NCBI GenBank assembly: GCA_003600225.1
Contig: QZFT01000027.1
Location: forward strand, 1-64,000
DNA length: 64,000 bases
Source: Pseudonocardiaceae bacterium YIM PH 21723
GTDB taxonomy: Bacteria > Actinomycetota > Actinomycetes > Mycobacteriales > Pseudonocardiaceae
Reading direction: 5' to 3'
The notes beneath the pieces are model-generated. The model searched no databases. It saw only the letters and a list, made by a program, of their open reading frames with translations, and was not told the DNA's origin. Made by a program: the position numbers and the translations under genes. This document shows, piece by piece, positions 54,386-61,990 of this stretch (position 1 is the first letter of the stretch; each line of letters starts with the position of its first letter).

Positions 54386-55104
54386 TGAGTCCACTCAATG
54401 TGAGCCTCGGCCAGCTGATCGTGCAGGTGGACGAGGACAATGCCGAAGCGAGCGCACTGGCCAAGGTCAGTCAGGCTCAGCTGCGATCCCGCAGCCTCAA
54501 CGAACTGGGCGACCAGCTGGTCGGCCACTTCGTCACCCGTGCCCGTGAAGAGGGCGCCAGTTGGAGTCAGATCGGTGAGGCCCTCGGCGTCACCAAGCAG
54601 GCGGCCCAGCAACGCTGGACCGACAACCCGTTCAGCCGCTACACCGATCGCGCCCGCAAGGCCGTGGTCGACGCCCAGAAGTTCGCCGGGGAGTCCGGTC
54701 ACCCGGAGATCGGGCCGGAGCACCTGCTCCACGGCCTGATGGGCATCACGGAGGGGCTGGCCTACCAGGTCGTCGTCGAGATCGCGGGCGACAAGGGCAC
54801 CACCCTGCAGGCGACCATCGAACAGTTCGCCGGCAAGGGCGACGTGGAACACGGACCGGGCAGCCCGGTGCCGTTCTCCGCGTCGGGCAAGAAGGTGCTC
54901 GAGGCCTCGGTCGAGCAGGCCCTCGCGCTGGGGCACAACTACATCGGCACCGAGCACATCCTGCTCGGCGCGCTGGCCGTGCCGGACACCAACGCGGCCG
55001 GCCTGCTGGCGGCCATCGGCGTGACCTTGGAGAACGCGAAGCCGCTGCTAGAGACCCGGCTGGCGGAGCTCGTCGCGAAGCTCCAGGCCGCCAAGTCGAA
55101 GTAA
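54385..55104 (+). CDS. Clp_N domain protein with helix-turn-helix segment
   Basis: A 239-residue protein without an ATPase domain. Residues about 10-85 contain a helix-turn-helix-like segment (SWSQIGEALGVTKQAAQQRW). The remainder is a double ClpA/C N-domain: first repeat YTDRARKAVVDAQKFA...GPEHLLHGLMG, second FSASGKKVLEASVEQALALGHNYIGTEHILLGAL. Clp N-domains bind adaptors or substrates of ClpC; combined with DNA binding, this could be a regulator whose activity depends on proteolysis. The start is set by the ATG at the end of an inverted repeat without a ribosome-binding site. A longer frame to 54349 is possible. Confidence 0.88.
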   Translation: MSPLNVSLGQLIVQVDEDNAEASALAKVSQAQLRSRSLNELGDQLVGHFVTRAREEGASWSQIGEALGVTKQAAQQRWTDNPFSRYTDRARKAVVDAQKFAGESGHPEIGPEHLLHGLMGITEGLAYQVVVEIAGDKGTTLQATIEQFAGKGDVEHGPGSPVPFSASGKKVLEASVEQALALGHNYIGTEHILLGALAVPDTNAAGLLAAIGVTLENAKPLLETRLAELVAKLQAAKSK

Positions 55105-55109
55105 TTCCT

Positions 55110-55153
55110 CCGAAGTTGACGAGGTTCGCGGCGCCCGAACCTCGTCAACTTCG
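55110..55153. terminator. Family-1 palindrome after the Clp_N gene
   Basis: CGAAGTTGACGAGGTTCG (55110-55127) pairs perfectly with CGAACCTCGTCAACTTCG (55136-55153), 5 bases past the stop codon. Confidence 0.88.
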
Positions 55154-55251
55154 GGACTCAGTAACTCAGTTGCTCGCGACGCAGTCCCGACAGGCCCGAC
55201 GCGCCACCAGGAGGGGGTCGCTCCGCCGGTCGCCGGGAGCGTGGCGCAGCG

Positions 55252-55598
55252 TCAGTCGTCCAGCGCGTCGAGAATCGCGCGAACGTTCTGAACCAGCCGC
55301 GGCAGGTTGCCGATGATGATCTTCCAGACGATCTCTTCGTCCAGCGTCGCATAGCCATGGACCACAACATTTCGGAACCCGACAACCGATCGCAATTCCG
55401 GGATCTTCGCTGCGAGATCGGGCGAGACCTTGGCAAACTGATTCAACGCTTCCCAACGATCACCAGGTGGTGTTTGACCGCAGCGCTGGTCCTGTCATCG
55501 GCCAGATAATCCCTGAAGGACATACCCACCCTGAACCGGTCGATCTGCTCGACACTGCCCAGGACGTCCCAGAGATATGCATCTGGGTCACGCGGCAT
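55252..55598 (-). pseudogene. hepT: HepT-like toxin, frameshifted
   Basis: A gene of the HepT/DUF86 type broken by one base. The ATG at 55598 lies in the end of mntA (11-base overlap) and gives PRDPDAYLWDVLGSVEQIDRF...YLADDRTSAAVKHHLVIVG, then KR and a stop. Another frame continues directly as ALNQFAKVSPDLAAKIPELRSVVGFRNVVVHGY...ILDALDD. HepT proteins read IIGEAL here; adding one G to the GGG at 55452-55454 restores VGEALNQ. The toxin motif R-x4-H-x-Y (RNVVVHGY) is intact in the 3' part. It is either a real inactivating deletion or a sequencing error in a homopolymer. Confidence 0.85.
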
Positions 55599-55911
55599 AT
55601 AGCTGCTCCCTGGTCGCCATGACCTCGCGGAGGAAGTACGGATTCTTGATGGCGGCGATGCTCACCAGATCCACAGACCGGCCGAATATCTCCTCGAGAC
55701 CGTCTTTGAGATCGAAGTAGTTGCCGACGTAGTCGAAGTCCGGATCGAACTCAGCGGGATAGTCGAACTCGACCAAGATGTCCACATCACTGTGCTCAAG
55801 GTCGAAATCGTTGCTGGTCGCCGACCCGAAGAGGTCGAGGCGGCGCACGGGGTATCGCCTGGCGAGTTCGATGACCTCCGCCAGGTGCTGCTCGACCACA
55901 GAGTGCGCCAT
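55588..55911 (-). CDS. mntA: MntA-like nucleotidyltransferase antitoxin
   Basis: A 107-residue minimal nucleotidyltransferase. The active-site motif GS-x10-DxD is present (LFGSATSND, then HSDVDILVEFD). In MNT-HEPN systems such a protein AMPylates and neutralises HepT. Here it lies upstream of a frameshifted hepT with an 11-base overlap. The ATG follows GAATAGGGGC. The enzyme looks intact although the toxin is broken, a stable end-state for a decaying toxin-antitoxin pair. Confidence 0.9.
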   Translation of the reverse strand: MAHSVVEQHLAEVIELARRYPVRRLDLFGSATSNDFDLEHSDVDILVEFDYPAEFDPDFDYVGNYFDLKDGLEEIFGRSVDLVSIAAIKNPYFLREVMATREQLYAA

Positions 55912-55932
55912 GCCCCTATTCTGCCTGACCGA

Positions 55933-56757
55933 TCAGGGGTGCGACCAGTCAAAAGTCACCGTGACCGGGGCGTGGTCGGACCAGCGCTGGTCGTACGCGG
56001 CGGCCCGCTCGGTGACCGCGGCGGTGGCCGTGGCGGCCAGGCCGGTGGTGGCCACCTGGTAGTCGATGCGCCAGCCGGAGTCGTTGTCGAAGGCCTTGCC
56101 GCGGTAGGACCACCACGAGTACGGGCCGGGACCCTCGGGGGTCAGGGTGCGCTGCACGTCGACGAAACCGGCCTCGCCGAAGACCTTGGACAGCCAGGCG
56201 CGCTCCTCCGGCAGGAAGCCGGCGTTGCCGATGTTGGTCTTCCACGCCTTCAGGTCGATCTCCCGGTGCGCGATGTTCCAGTCGCCGCAGACCAGGAACT
56301 CGCGGCCCTCGGCGGCCGCCTTGGCCTGCCGCTCCACCAGGTGTGTGTAGAAGGAGGCCATGAAGCGCTCCTTCTCGTCCTGCCGCTCGGTGCCGACCTC
56401 GCCACTGGGCAGGTACAGGCTGCCGACGGTCAGGCCGGGGAGGTCGATCTCCACGTAGCGGCCGGAGTCGTCGAACTCCGGGTCACCGAAGCCGATCCGC
56501 ACGTTCTCGGGCTCACGACGGCTGAGCAGCATGACTCCGGCCCGGCCCTTGAGCACCGAGTGGGAGTGCGCCACGTGCCAGCCCTCGGGCTGCCGGGCGG
56601 CCGCGGGCAGCTGTTCCGGCTCGGCGCGGACCTCCTGCAGGCACACCACCTCGGCGGGGGTGGCGGCCAGCCATTCGAGGTAGCCCTTCTTGGCGGCGGC
56701 GCGCAGGCCGTTGACATTCACCGTGGAGACAGTCAGCACGCGGCGAAGCCTAGCCAT
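55933..56757 (-). CDS. xth: Exodeoxyribonuclease III / AP endonuclease
   Basis: A 274-residue DNA-repair enzyme of the exonuclease III (EEP) superfamily that cuts 5' of abasic sites and degrades 3' ends. Visible active-site segments: VNVNGLRAA, CLQEVRAE (metal Glu), CGDWNIAHREIDL (Asp, Asn), SGWRIDYQ, and SDHAPVTV (Asp-His pair). Length is usual. The ATG at 56757 has AGGGG a few bases upstream; a GTG six codons later is the alternative. It is divergent from a group of small exported-protein genes. Confidence 0.95.
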   Translation of the reverse strand: MARLRRVLTVSTVNVNGLRAAAKKGYLEWLAATPAEVVCLQEVRAEPEQLPAAARQPEGWHVAHSHSVLKGRAGVMLLSRREPENVRIGFGDPEFDDSGRYVEIDLPGLTVGSLYLPSGEVGTERQDEKERFMASFYTHLVERQAKAAAEGREFLVCGDWNIAHREIDLKAWKTNIGNAGFLPEERAWLSKVFGEAGFVDVQRTLTPEGPGPYSWWSYRGKAFDNDSGWRIDYQVATTGLAATATAAVTERAAAYDQRWSDHAPVTVTFDWSHP

Positions 56758-56820
56758 GACCCCTGACAGTGACGAAGGAGAGCGCCGATTAACAAAAACC
56801 TCGAAATCGGAAACCCGGGC

Positions 56821-56850
56821 TTGACCTGGACTCTCATCGGACTCTTAACT
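56821..56850 (+). promoter_or_regulatory. Leaderless-type promoter 1 of 3
   Basis: TTGACC (56821-56826), an 18-base spacer, TTAACT (56845-56850), then 6 bases to the ATG at 56857. The same layout precedes the next two paralogous genes. Confidence 0.7.
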
Positions 56851-56856
56851 TCACGC

Positions 56857-57216
56857 ATGGACCGCCGTAGCTGGGTCTACACCGGCATAGCCTGTCTGTT
56901 CACCATGGTCGCGTCCGCCACGGTGACCGTGTTGCTGCGCCCGGATCCCGTGCCCGGTTCCCCCGTCGCCCAGCCACCCGCGGCGACCCCGGGACCGAGC
57001 GCCACCGAGCGGCCCCCGGTGGCGATCGTCGCCCCCACCCGCACCGGTAAGTCCTCGCCCGCCGCGCCTCCGCTGCAGGCCGTCGTCGACGCGCCCACGA
57101 CCACCCCGGCTCCGACGACGAGCACCGGCAAGCCCAGCTCGAATCCGGTCACCTCGCCGCCGACCCACCAGCCGCCCGACGGCCTGCCGCCGCTGCCGAC
57201 CGTCGGGCATCCCTGA
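56857..57216 (+). CDS. Small exported/membrane protein, paralogue A
   Basis: A 119-residue protein. MDRRSWVYTGIACLFTMVASATVTVLL forms an N-terminal signal or anchor segment, then a Pro/Thr/Ser-rich, probably disordered region (about 30-119) expected outside the membrane. The first 20 residues resemble those of the two following genes (MNRQHWIYTVMACL, MNRRAWIYTGLACL). No known domain. It has no ribosome-binding site; a -10 lies 6 bases before the ATG, so the mRNA is probably leaderless. The longer frame beginning at 56821 would include the promoter, so it is rejected. Confidence 0.8.
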   Translation: MDRRSWVYTGIACLFTMVASATVTVLLRPDPVPGSPVAQPPAATPGPSATERPPVAIVAPTRTGKSSPAAPPLQAVVDAPTTTPAPTTSTGKPSSNPVTSPPTHQPPDGLPPLPTVGHP

Positions 57217-57238
57217 CCGGGCAATCGGAACCGATGTC

Positions 57239-57268
57239 TTGACACCCGCCTCGGCGCGGGATTTCACT
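57239..57268 (+). promoter_or_regulatory. Leaderless-type promoter 2 of 3
   Basis: TTGACA (57239-57244), an 18-base spacer, TTCACT (57263-57268), then 7 bases to the ATG at 57276. Confidence 0.65.
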
Positions 57269-57275
57269 GCGGGCC

Positions 57276-57524
57276 ATGAACCGACAGCACTGGATCTACA
57301 CGGTCATGGCCTGTCTGGTCAGTTTCTCGTCGTCCGCGCTGATCACCGTCGCCGTGCAGCAGTCCTCCGCCGCGCCCCTGCCCGCGCCGGCCACCGAACC
57401 GCGGAGCGTGGCGATCCCGCAGATCGACGTCCTCGTCGAGGAGCCGGAGGAGGACGAGGACGACCACACGATCGAACTGCCCGGCGGCATCACCATCCCG
57501 TTGCCCCACTTCGGGCACCGCTGA
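57276..57524 (+). CDS. Small exported/membrane protein, paralogue B
   Basis: An 82-residue protein with the shared N-terminal segment (MNRQHWIYTVMACLVSFSSSALITVAV) followed by a Pro/Ala linker and an acidic stretch (VEEPEEDEDD), ending PLPHFGHR. The second half of the protein is unlike paralogues A and C. It carries its own promoter of the same kind as theirs. Function unknown; the three genes look like a duplicated family with a conserved membrane anchor and variable outer parts. Confidence 0.78.
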   Translation: MNRQHWIYTVMACLVSFSSSALITVAVQQSSAAPLPAPATEPRSVAIPQIDVLVEEPEEDEDDHTIELPGGITIPLPHFGHR

Positions 57525-57556
57525 GGCGCGGATAGATCACGGATCAAACGGCTTCC

Positions 57557-57586
57557 TTGACCGGAGCCGGATGGGATCAGTTGACT
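57557..57586 (+). promoter_or_regulatory. Leaderless-type promoter 3 of 3
   Basis: TTGACC (57557-57562), an 18-base spacer, TTGACT (57581-57586), then 7 bases to the ATG at 57594. Confidence 0.65.
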
Positions 57587-57593
57587 GCCCCGC

Positions 57594-57974
57594 ATGAATC
57601 GTCGCGCCTGGATCTACACCGGTCTCGCCTGCCTGGGCACCATGACCGCGACCGGTGGCCTCACGGTGCTGCTGAACGAGCGGCCCGGTATCCAGGTCAG
57701 CCAGGTCACCGTGACCGTGACGACCCCGGCGCCCGCCGCACCCGTCGCGGAGTACCCCGCTCCGGTCACGCCGACCACGATCACCGTGATCCAGCAGCCG
57801 TCCGGCACGGCGAAACCCAGCACGGCGCCGGAGTGCGACATGTGGTGCCGCAACCGCGAACCGGGCAACCGGAAACCCAGCAGTGAGCGGCCGAGCGGTC
57901 AGCCGACCACCACCACCGGCTCGCCGGCCGTGAGTACCCCGGTGTCGACGCAGTCGTCGACCCCGGCGGGCTAA
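57594..57974 (+). CDS. Small exported/membrane protein, paralogue C
   Basis: A 126-residue protein with the shared N-terminal anchor (MNRRAWIYTGLACLGTMTATGGLTVLL), a Val/Thr-rich segment (VSQVTVTVTTPAP), two cysteines close together (CDMWC) and a Ser/Thr/Pro-rich tail. The cysteines are unique to this copy and could form a disulfide outside the cell. It overlaps the convergent SH3-like gene by 4 bases. No known domain. Confidence 0.78.
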   Translation: MNRRAWIYTGLACLGTMTATGGLTVLLNERPGIQVSQVTVTVTTPAPAAPVAEYPAPVTPTTITVIQQPSGTAKPSTAPECDMWCRNREPGNRKPSSERPSGQPTTTTGSPAVSTPVSTQSSTPAG

Positions 57975-58273
57975 CAGGAGCCGGTGAGGAACTGGGCCGA
58001 CGCCCAGCGGCCCTCGCCGAGCTTGCGGAAGCCGTCCTGCTGGTCCTTGGTGACCGCGACCGAGTCGCCACCCTTCGCCTGGCCGACGATCTGCGCCGAG
58101 GCGGACGGGGCGCCGCGCACGTTGAGCATGTCCGCGCTGACCTTCATCTCGCAGCCGGAGCCGAACAGCGGCCGGATGGCGGCGTTGTCGGTGATGTGTG
58201 ATCCGTAGAGGTAGATGACCGCGATGGCGGCACCGCCGATCAACAGCGGTTTCGGAATCGGTATGCCGAACAC
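57971..58273 (-). CDS. Small membrane-anchored SH3-like protein
   Basis: A 100-residue protein with an N-terminal hydrophobic segment (LLIGGAAIAVIYLYGSHI, about 9-26) and a bacterial SH3-type domain (about 43-100; VSADMLNVRGAPSASAQIVGQAKGGDSVAVTKDQQDGFRKLGEGRWASAQFL). SH3b domains often bind peptidoglycan or peptides. Two cysteines, at about 41 and the last residue (SGC... and TGSC), could pair. The GTG follows GGGAGTGGGCC. It is upstream of icd in the same direction, but a hairpin follows icd, not this gene. Confidence 0.82.
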   Translation of the reverse strand: MFGIPIPKPLLIGGAAIAVIYLYGSHITDNAAIRPLFGSGCEMKVSADMLNVRGAPSASAQIVGQAKGGDSVAVTKDQQDGFRKLGEGRWASAQFLTGSC

Positions 58274-58366
58274 GGCCCACTCCCTGCCCTGAGTAGTCAG
58301 CCCACGACTCTACGTATACCGGATACCGCCTGACCTGGGAATACGCTTTCACCCGGATAGACAGAA

Positions 58367-58395
58367 CGGAGGCACCCCGAGCGAGGGTGCCTCCG
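58367..58395 (-). terminator. Hairpin terminator of icd
   Basis: CGGAGGCACCC (58367-58377) pairs perfectly with GGGTGCCTCCG (58385-58395), 19 bases past the icd stop on the minus strand. Confidence 0.82.
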
Positions 58396-58414
58396 CCTAC
58401 GACGAGCAGTCAGC

Positions 58415-59632
58415 TCAGGCGAGCTTCTTCTGCAGGTTCTCGTCCAGCGAGGCCAGGAACTCCTCGGTGGTCTGGAACGGCTGTTCCTTGCTGACCAGCA
58501 GCGCGAGGTCCTTGGTCATCTTGCCGCTCTCGACGGTCTCGATGCAGACCTGCTCCAGGCTGTTGGCGAAGCCGATCAGCTCGGGGTTGTTGTCCAGCTT
58601 GCCGCGGTGCGCGAGGCCCCGGGTCCAGGCGAAGATCGACGCGATCGGGTTGGTCGACGTCGGCTTGCCCTGCTGGTGCTGGCGGTAGTGCCGGGTCACG
58701 GTGCCGTGTGCGGCCTCCGCCTCGACGGTGCGGCCGTCCGGAGTGGAGAGCACGGAGGTCATCAGACCCAGCGAGCCGAAGCCCTGCGCGACGATGTCGG
58801 ACTGCACGTCACCGTCGTAGTTCTTGGTGGCCCAGACGTAGCCACCCTCCCACTTGATCGCGGCGGCGACCATGTCGTCGATCAGCCGGTGCTCGTAGGT
58901 CAGGCCCTTGGCGTCGAAGTCGGCCTTGTATTCCTTCTCGAAGATCTCCTGGAACACGTCCTTGAACAGGCCGTCGTAGGCCTTCATGATCGTGTTCTTG
59001 GTGGACATGTACACCGGGTACTCGCGAGCCAGGCCGTAGCTCAGCGAGGCGTGCGCGAAGTCCTCGATGGACTTGCGGAAGTTGTACATGGACATCGCCA
59101 CGCCGCCGTCTTCACCGAACTGCGCGACCTCGAACTCCATCGGCGCGCTGCCGTCGGCAGGGGTGAAGGTGGTGGTCAGGGTGCCGGCACCGGGAACCTT
59201 GAAGTCGGTGGCCTTGTACTGGTCACCGTGGGCGTGACGGCCGACGATGATCGGCTTGGTCCAGCCCGGGACCAGGCGCGGGATGTTGCTGATGATGATC
59301 GGCTCACGGAAGATCACGCCGCCGAGGATGTTGCGGATCGTGCCGTTCGGCGACCGCCACATCTTCTTGAGCCCGAATTCCTCGACCCGGGCCTCATCCG
59401 GCGTGATCGTCGCACACTTGACGCCGACGCCGTGCTTCTTGATCGCGTTCGCGGAGTCGATGGTGACCTGGTCGTCGGTCTTGTCTCGGTACTCGATCCC
59501 CAGGTCGTAGTACTCGAGGTTCACGTCGAGGTACGGGTGGACCAGACGGTCCTTGATGAACTGCCAGATGATGCGGGTCATCTCGTCGCCGTCGAGCTCG
59601 ACGACGGTGCCCTCAACCTTGATCTTGCCCAT
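58415..59632 (-). CDS. icd: NADP-dependent isocitrate dehydrogenase
   Basis: A 405-residue homodimeric (eukaryote-like, subfamily II) isocitrate dehydrogenase making 2-oxoglutarate in the TCA cycle. Conserved stretches include [31 protein letters not shown] (phospho-site region and substrate Arg), the [14 protein letters not shown] segment, [29 protein letters not shown] (metal Asp) and [18 protein letters not shown] start: ATG at 59632 after GAGAGGAGCGCCCGG. It corresponds to Rv3339c icd1 by gene order. Confidence 0.97.
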   Translation of the reverse strand: MGKIKVEGTVVELDGDEMTRIIWQFIKDRLVHPYLDVNLEYYDLGIEYRDKTDDQVTIDSANAIKKHGVGVKCATITPDEARVEEFGLKKMWRSPNGTIRNILGGVIFREPIIISNIPRLVPGWTKPIIVGRHAHGDQYKATDFKVPGAGTLTTTFTPADGSAPMEFEVAQFGEDGGVAMSMYNFRKSIEDFAHASLSYGLAREYPVYMSTKNTIMKAYDGLFKDVFQEIFEKEYKADFDAKGLTYEHRLIDDMVAAAIKWEGGYVWATKNYDGDVQSDIVAQGFGSLGLMTSVLSTPDGRTVEAEAAHGTVTRHYRQHQQGKPTSTNPIASIFAWTRGLAHRGKLDNNPELIGFANSLEQVCIETVESGKMTKDLALLVSKEQPFQTTEEFLASLDENLQKKLA

Positions 59633-59913
59633 GGTAGCCGGGCGCTCCTCTCAGGACTTCTTTATCCGGTACAAGCGTACTGGTAAACGCCAGACCGAGG
59701 TGTGTCCAACTGCTCACATTCGTTCGCGCGTCAGTCATCGCGGTGTGTTAGCGCAGGTCGCGATCGGCGACAGTGGCAGTACGTTCTCCGCCCATTCAAC
59801 AACTTGAGATCGATGTGTCGCGATCCGGGATACGTACGGCCGGTCGCGCCGGTTCAGAGATCGATCTGCCGTACTCTGCCCGCCGACGCCGATCTTGTTG
59901 GGGGACAACGCAT

Positions 59914-60756
59914 ATGTGCACCGGACCCACGCATGCGATCCACGGGCTGGTCGCCTGGTCCGCGGTCACCGCGGTCGCATCCGGTCACGCGATCGGGCAG
60001 CTCAGCCCGCAGACCTGGGTCGCGGGAGCCGTCCTGGCCTCCGGCGCCGCGCTGTTACCGGACATCGACTCGCCGTCATCGACCATCGCCCGTACGTTCG
60101 GGCCGTTCAGCCAGGGTTTCTCCAGCGGAATCAGCGCGGTGAGCTCGTTCGTCTACCGGGCGACCCGGCGGGGGCGCGACTCCAACCGCACCGGCGGCCA
60201 CCGGGGGCTGACCCACACGCTGATCTTCGCCGCGCTGGCCGCGGTGCTCACCGCGGGCGCGGTGCAGAGCAGCAGCCGCTGGGCGCTGCCGCTGTTGATG
60301 TTCGTGTTCACCGGCCTGGCCGTGCGCGGCATCATGCGCGAGTGGGAGGCCGACCGGGACGCGCTGGCCATCGCCATCACCTCGATCGTGATCACCCTGC
60401 TGCTGCTCCACTGGGTCGGCAACCAGCAGGAGGGCAACGCGGGCGCGCTCGGCGTCGCGGTGTTCATCGGCTGCGTGGCGCACTTCTTCGGGGACGCGAT
60501 CACCGAGCAGGGTTGCCCGATGCTGTGGCCCATCCCGATCATGGGCAAGACCTGGTTCCCGGTGGCGCCGCCGAAGGTCATGCGGATCCGGACCGGCGGC
60601 TGGGTGGAGCTGGGCCTGGTGCTGCCCGCGTTCACCGCGCTGGCCTGCTGGCTGAGCCTGATCATGCTGCAACGCTTCGAACTGGTCTCCTGGCTGGACG
60701 GCGTCCGGCTGATCCCGACGATCGCCGACCTGAACCTGGCCGCCGAACAGTCGTAG
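59914..60756 (+). CDS. Membrane-bound metal-dependent hydrolase (YdjM-like)
   Basis: A 280-residue membrane protein of the YdjM/DUF457 family, annotated as metal-dependent hydrolase. The metal-site residues are in GPTHAIHG, the LLPDIDSPSST segment, and GGHRGLTHTL; a further HFFGDAITEQGC follows. Six or so helices. In E. coli YdjM is LexA-controlled; no such box is seen here. The ATG at 59914 follows TTGGGGGACAACGCAT; a longer frame from 59773 is unlikely. The repeat cassette starts 4 bases after its stop. Confidence 0.9.
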   Translation: MCTGPTHAIHGLVAWSAVTAVASGHAIGQLSPQTWVAGAVLASGAALLPDIDSPSSTIARTFGPFSQGFSSGISAVSSFVYRATRRGRDSNRTGGHRGLTHTLIFAALAAVLTAGAVQSSSRWALPLLMFVFTGLAVRGIMREWEADRDALAIAITSIVITLLLLHWVGNQQEGNAGALGVAVFIGCVAHFFGDAITEQGCPMLWPIPIMGKTWFPVAPPKVMRIRTGGWVELGLVLPAFTALACWLSLIMLQRFELVSWLDGVRLIPTIADLNLAAEQS

Positions 60757-60760
60757 TCGC

Positions 60761-61177
60761 TGGGGCCGGGTCTGGCAGTCGGCGAAAGCGGCCTTTGGAG
60801 GAGGAGACGGGCTCGGGGCGGGGTCTTTCCTGCCTGCGTGCTGAGTGGGGGCACGCCGGTCTGGTGGTCGGGGCCGCTGCGCGGGCCTGTTTTGTTGACT
60901 TGTCGCGGCTTTTATCCACGACAAGTGGCACTTGTCGTGACTATTAACCACGACAAGTGGGGCGACACGGTGCGGAAATGGCGCGACACGCCGTATCGAG
61001 TGTCCATTGTGGATGGACTCAGTGGGCATTGACCGACTATCGCACCAAACCCACCCCATCGACCCAACCAGCCAGTCAGGCGTGCCCCCACCCAACACGA
61101 AGGCAGGAAAGACGGGCCCACCCACCCATCTCCCCCTCCAAAGCCTCCTTCGACAACAGCCAGACGCAACAAACCCC
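60761..61177. mobile_element. ~417-bp inverted-repeat cassette, locus 2 (MITE-like)
   Basis: This gap has no gene. Bases 60761-60880 and 61058-61177 are inverted copies of the ~120-bp sequence also seen at 11367-11486. Landmarks shared by all three are GTCTGG, CGAA, CTTTGGAGG, GTCTTTCCTGCCT, GTGGGGGCACGCC. Between the arms is a cluster of CACGACAAGTGG palindromes (60917-60960), different from the CTGAAGGACGCC cluster of locus 1. Cassette length is nearly the same as locus 1 (417 and 415). It starts 4 bases after a stop codon and ends 27 bases before the ABC-2 permease start. Confidence 0.65.
60917..60960. repeat. CACGACAAGTGG palindrome cluster, family 5
   Basis: CACGACAAGT (60917-60926) and ACTTGTCGTG (60930-60939) form a perfect 10-bp stem with a 3-base loop; a third arm, CCACGACAAGTGG, lies at 60948-60960. 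A weaker GACTTGTCG lies at 60898. Confidence 0.82.
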
Positions 61178-61204
61178 TTGCCCCCACCAGTAGCGTGATC
61201 ACCT

Positions 61205-61990
61205 GTGCTGACCGCATATGGGGGACTCGTGCGCGCCGGCTTCCGGCGATACTCGGCGTACCGGCAGGCGGCGCTGGCCGGAGTGATCACCAACAGCGTG
61301 TTCGGCCTGATCAGGGCGGCGACCCTGGCGACCCTGTTCACCGGCGCCACCCGGTCCAGCGAGTACACGCCACAGCAGATGTCCACCTACGTCTGGCTCG
61401 GCCAGGGACTGCTGTCCGTCGTCCTACTGTGGGGCGGCTGGGACTTCGCCGAGCGGATTCGCACCGGGCATGTCGCCGTCGACCTGTACCGGCCGTGGGA
61501 CCTGCAGGCCGCCCTGCTGGCCGAGGAGATCGGCCGCGCCGGCTACGCCCTCGCCCTCCGCTTCCTGCCACCGATGATCATCGGCCTGGCATTGTCCGAG
61601 ATGTACCTGCCGCGGGACCCGCTGATCTGGCTGCTGTTCCTGATCAGCGCACTGCTGTCCGTGGTGATCAGCTTCAGCCTGCGCTTCATGATCAACCTCG
61701 CCGCGTTCTGGCTGCTGGACATCCGCGGCCCGGCCAGCATGTACGCCCTGGTGTCCAACCTGCTGACCGGCCTGGTGCTACCGATCTGGATGTTCCCCGG
61801 CTGGGCGCAGACGGCCATCTGGGCCACCCCGTTCCCCTACCTGCTCCAGGCGCCGATCGACGTCTTCGTCGAGCACGGATCGCCGTGGCGGCTGCTCGGC
61901 GCGCAACTCCTGGTCACCGCCATCGTGCTGGGGGCCGGGCGGCTGATGCTGCGCCGGGCCGAACACCGGCTGGTGGTGCAGGGTGGCTGA
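61205..61990 (+). CDS. ABC-2 type exporter permease
   Basis: A 261-residue membrane protein with six helices, of the ABC-2 permease family (DUF990/ABC2_membrane_6-like). Stretches: YRQAALAGVITNSVFGLIRAATLATLF, DLYRPWDLQAALLAEEIGRAGYAL (cytoplasmic coupling region) and FWLLDIRGPASMYALVSNLLTGLVLPIWMFPGW. It overlaps the next permease gene by 8 bases. With the second permease and the ATPase it forms an exporter whose substrate is unknown. The GTG start has no strong ribosome-binding site; the repeat cassette ends just upstream. Confidence 0.92.
   Translation: MLTAYGGLVRAGFRRYSAYRQAALAGVITNSVFGLIRAATLATLFTGATRSSEYTPQQMSTYVWLGQGLLSVVLLWGGWDFAERIRTGHVAVDLYRPWDLQAALLAEEIGRAGYALALRFLPPMIIGLALSEMYLPRDPLIWLLFLISALLSVVISFSLRFMINLAAFWLLDIRGPASMYALVSNLLTGLVLPIWMFPGWAQTAIWATPFPYLLQAPIDVFVEHGSPWRLLGAQLLVTAIVLGAGRLMLRRAEHRLVVQGG

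Noticed and set aside
55166-55456. Minus-strand ORFs of 92-96 codons over the hepT 3' part
   Set aside because: They are alternative frames of the same region without motifs; the HepT motif lies in the 55252-55446 frame.
60838-61217. Small ORFs inside the 60761-61177 cassette
   Set aside because: Similar translated strings occur in each copy of the repeated sequence because the DNA is repeated; no start signals and frames differ between copies.
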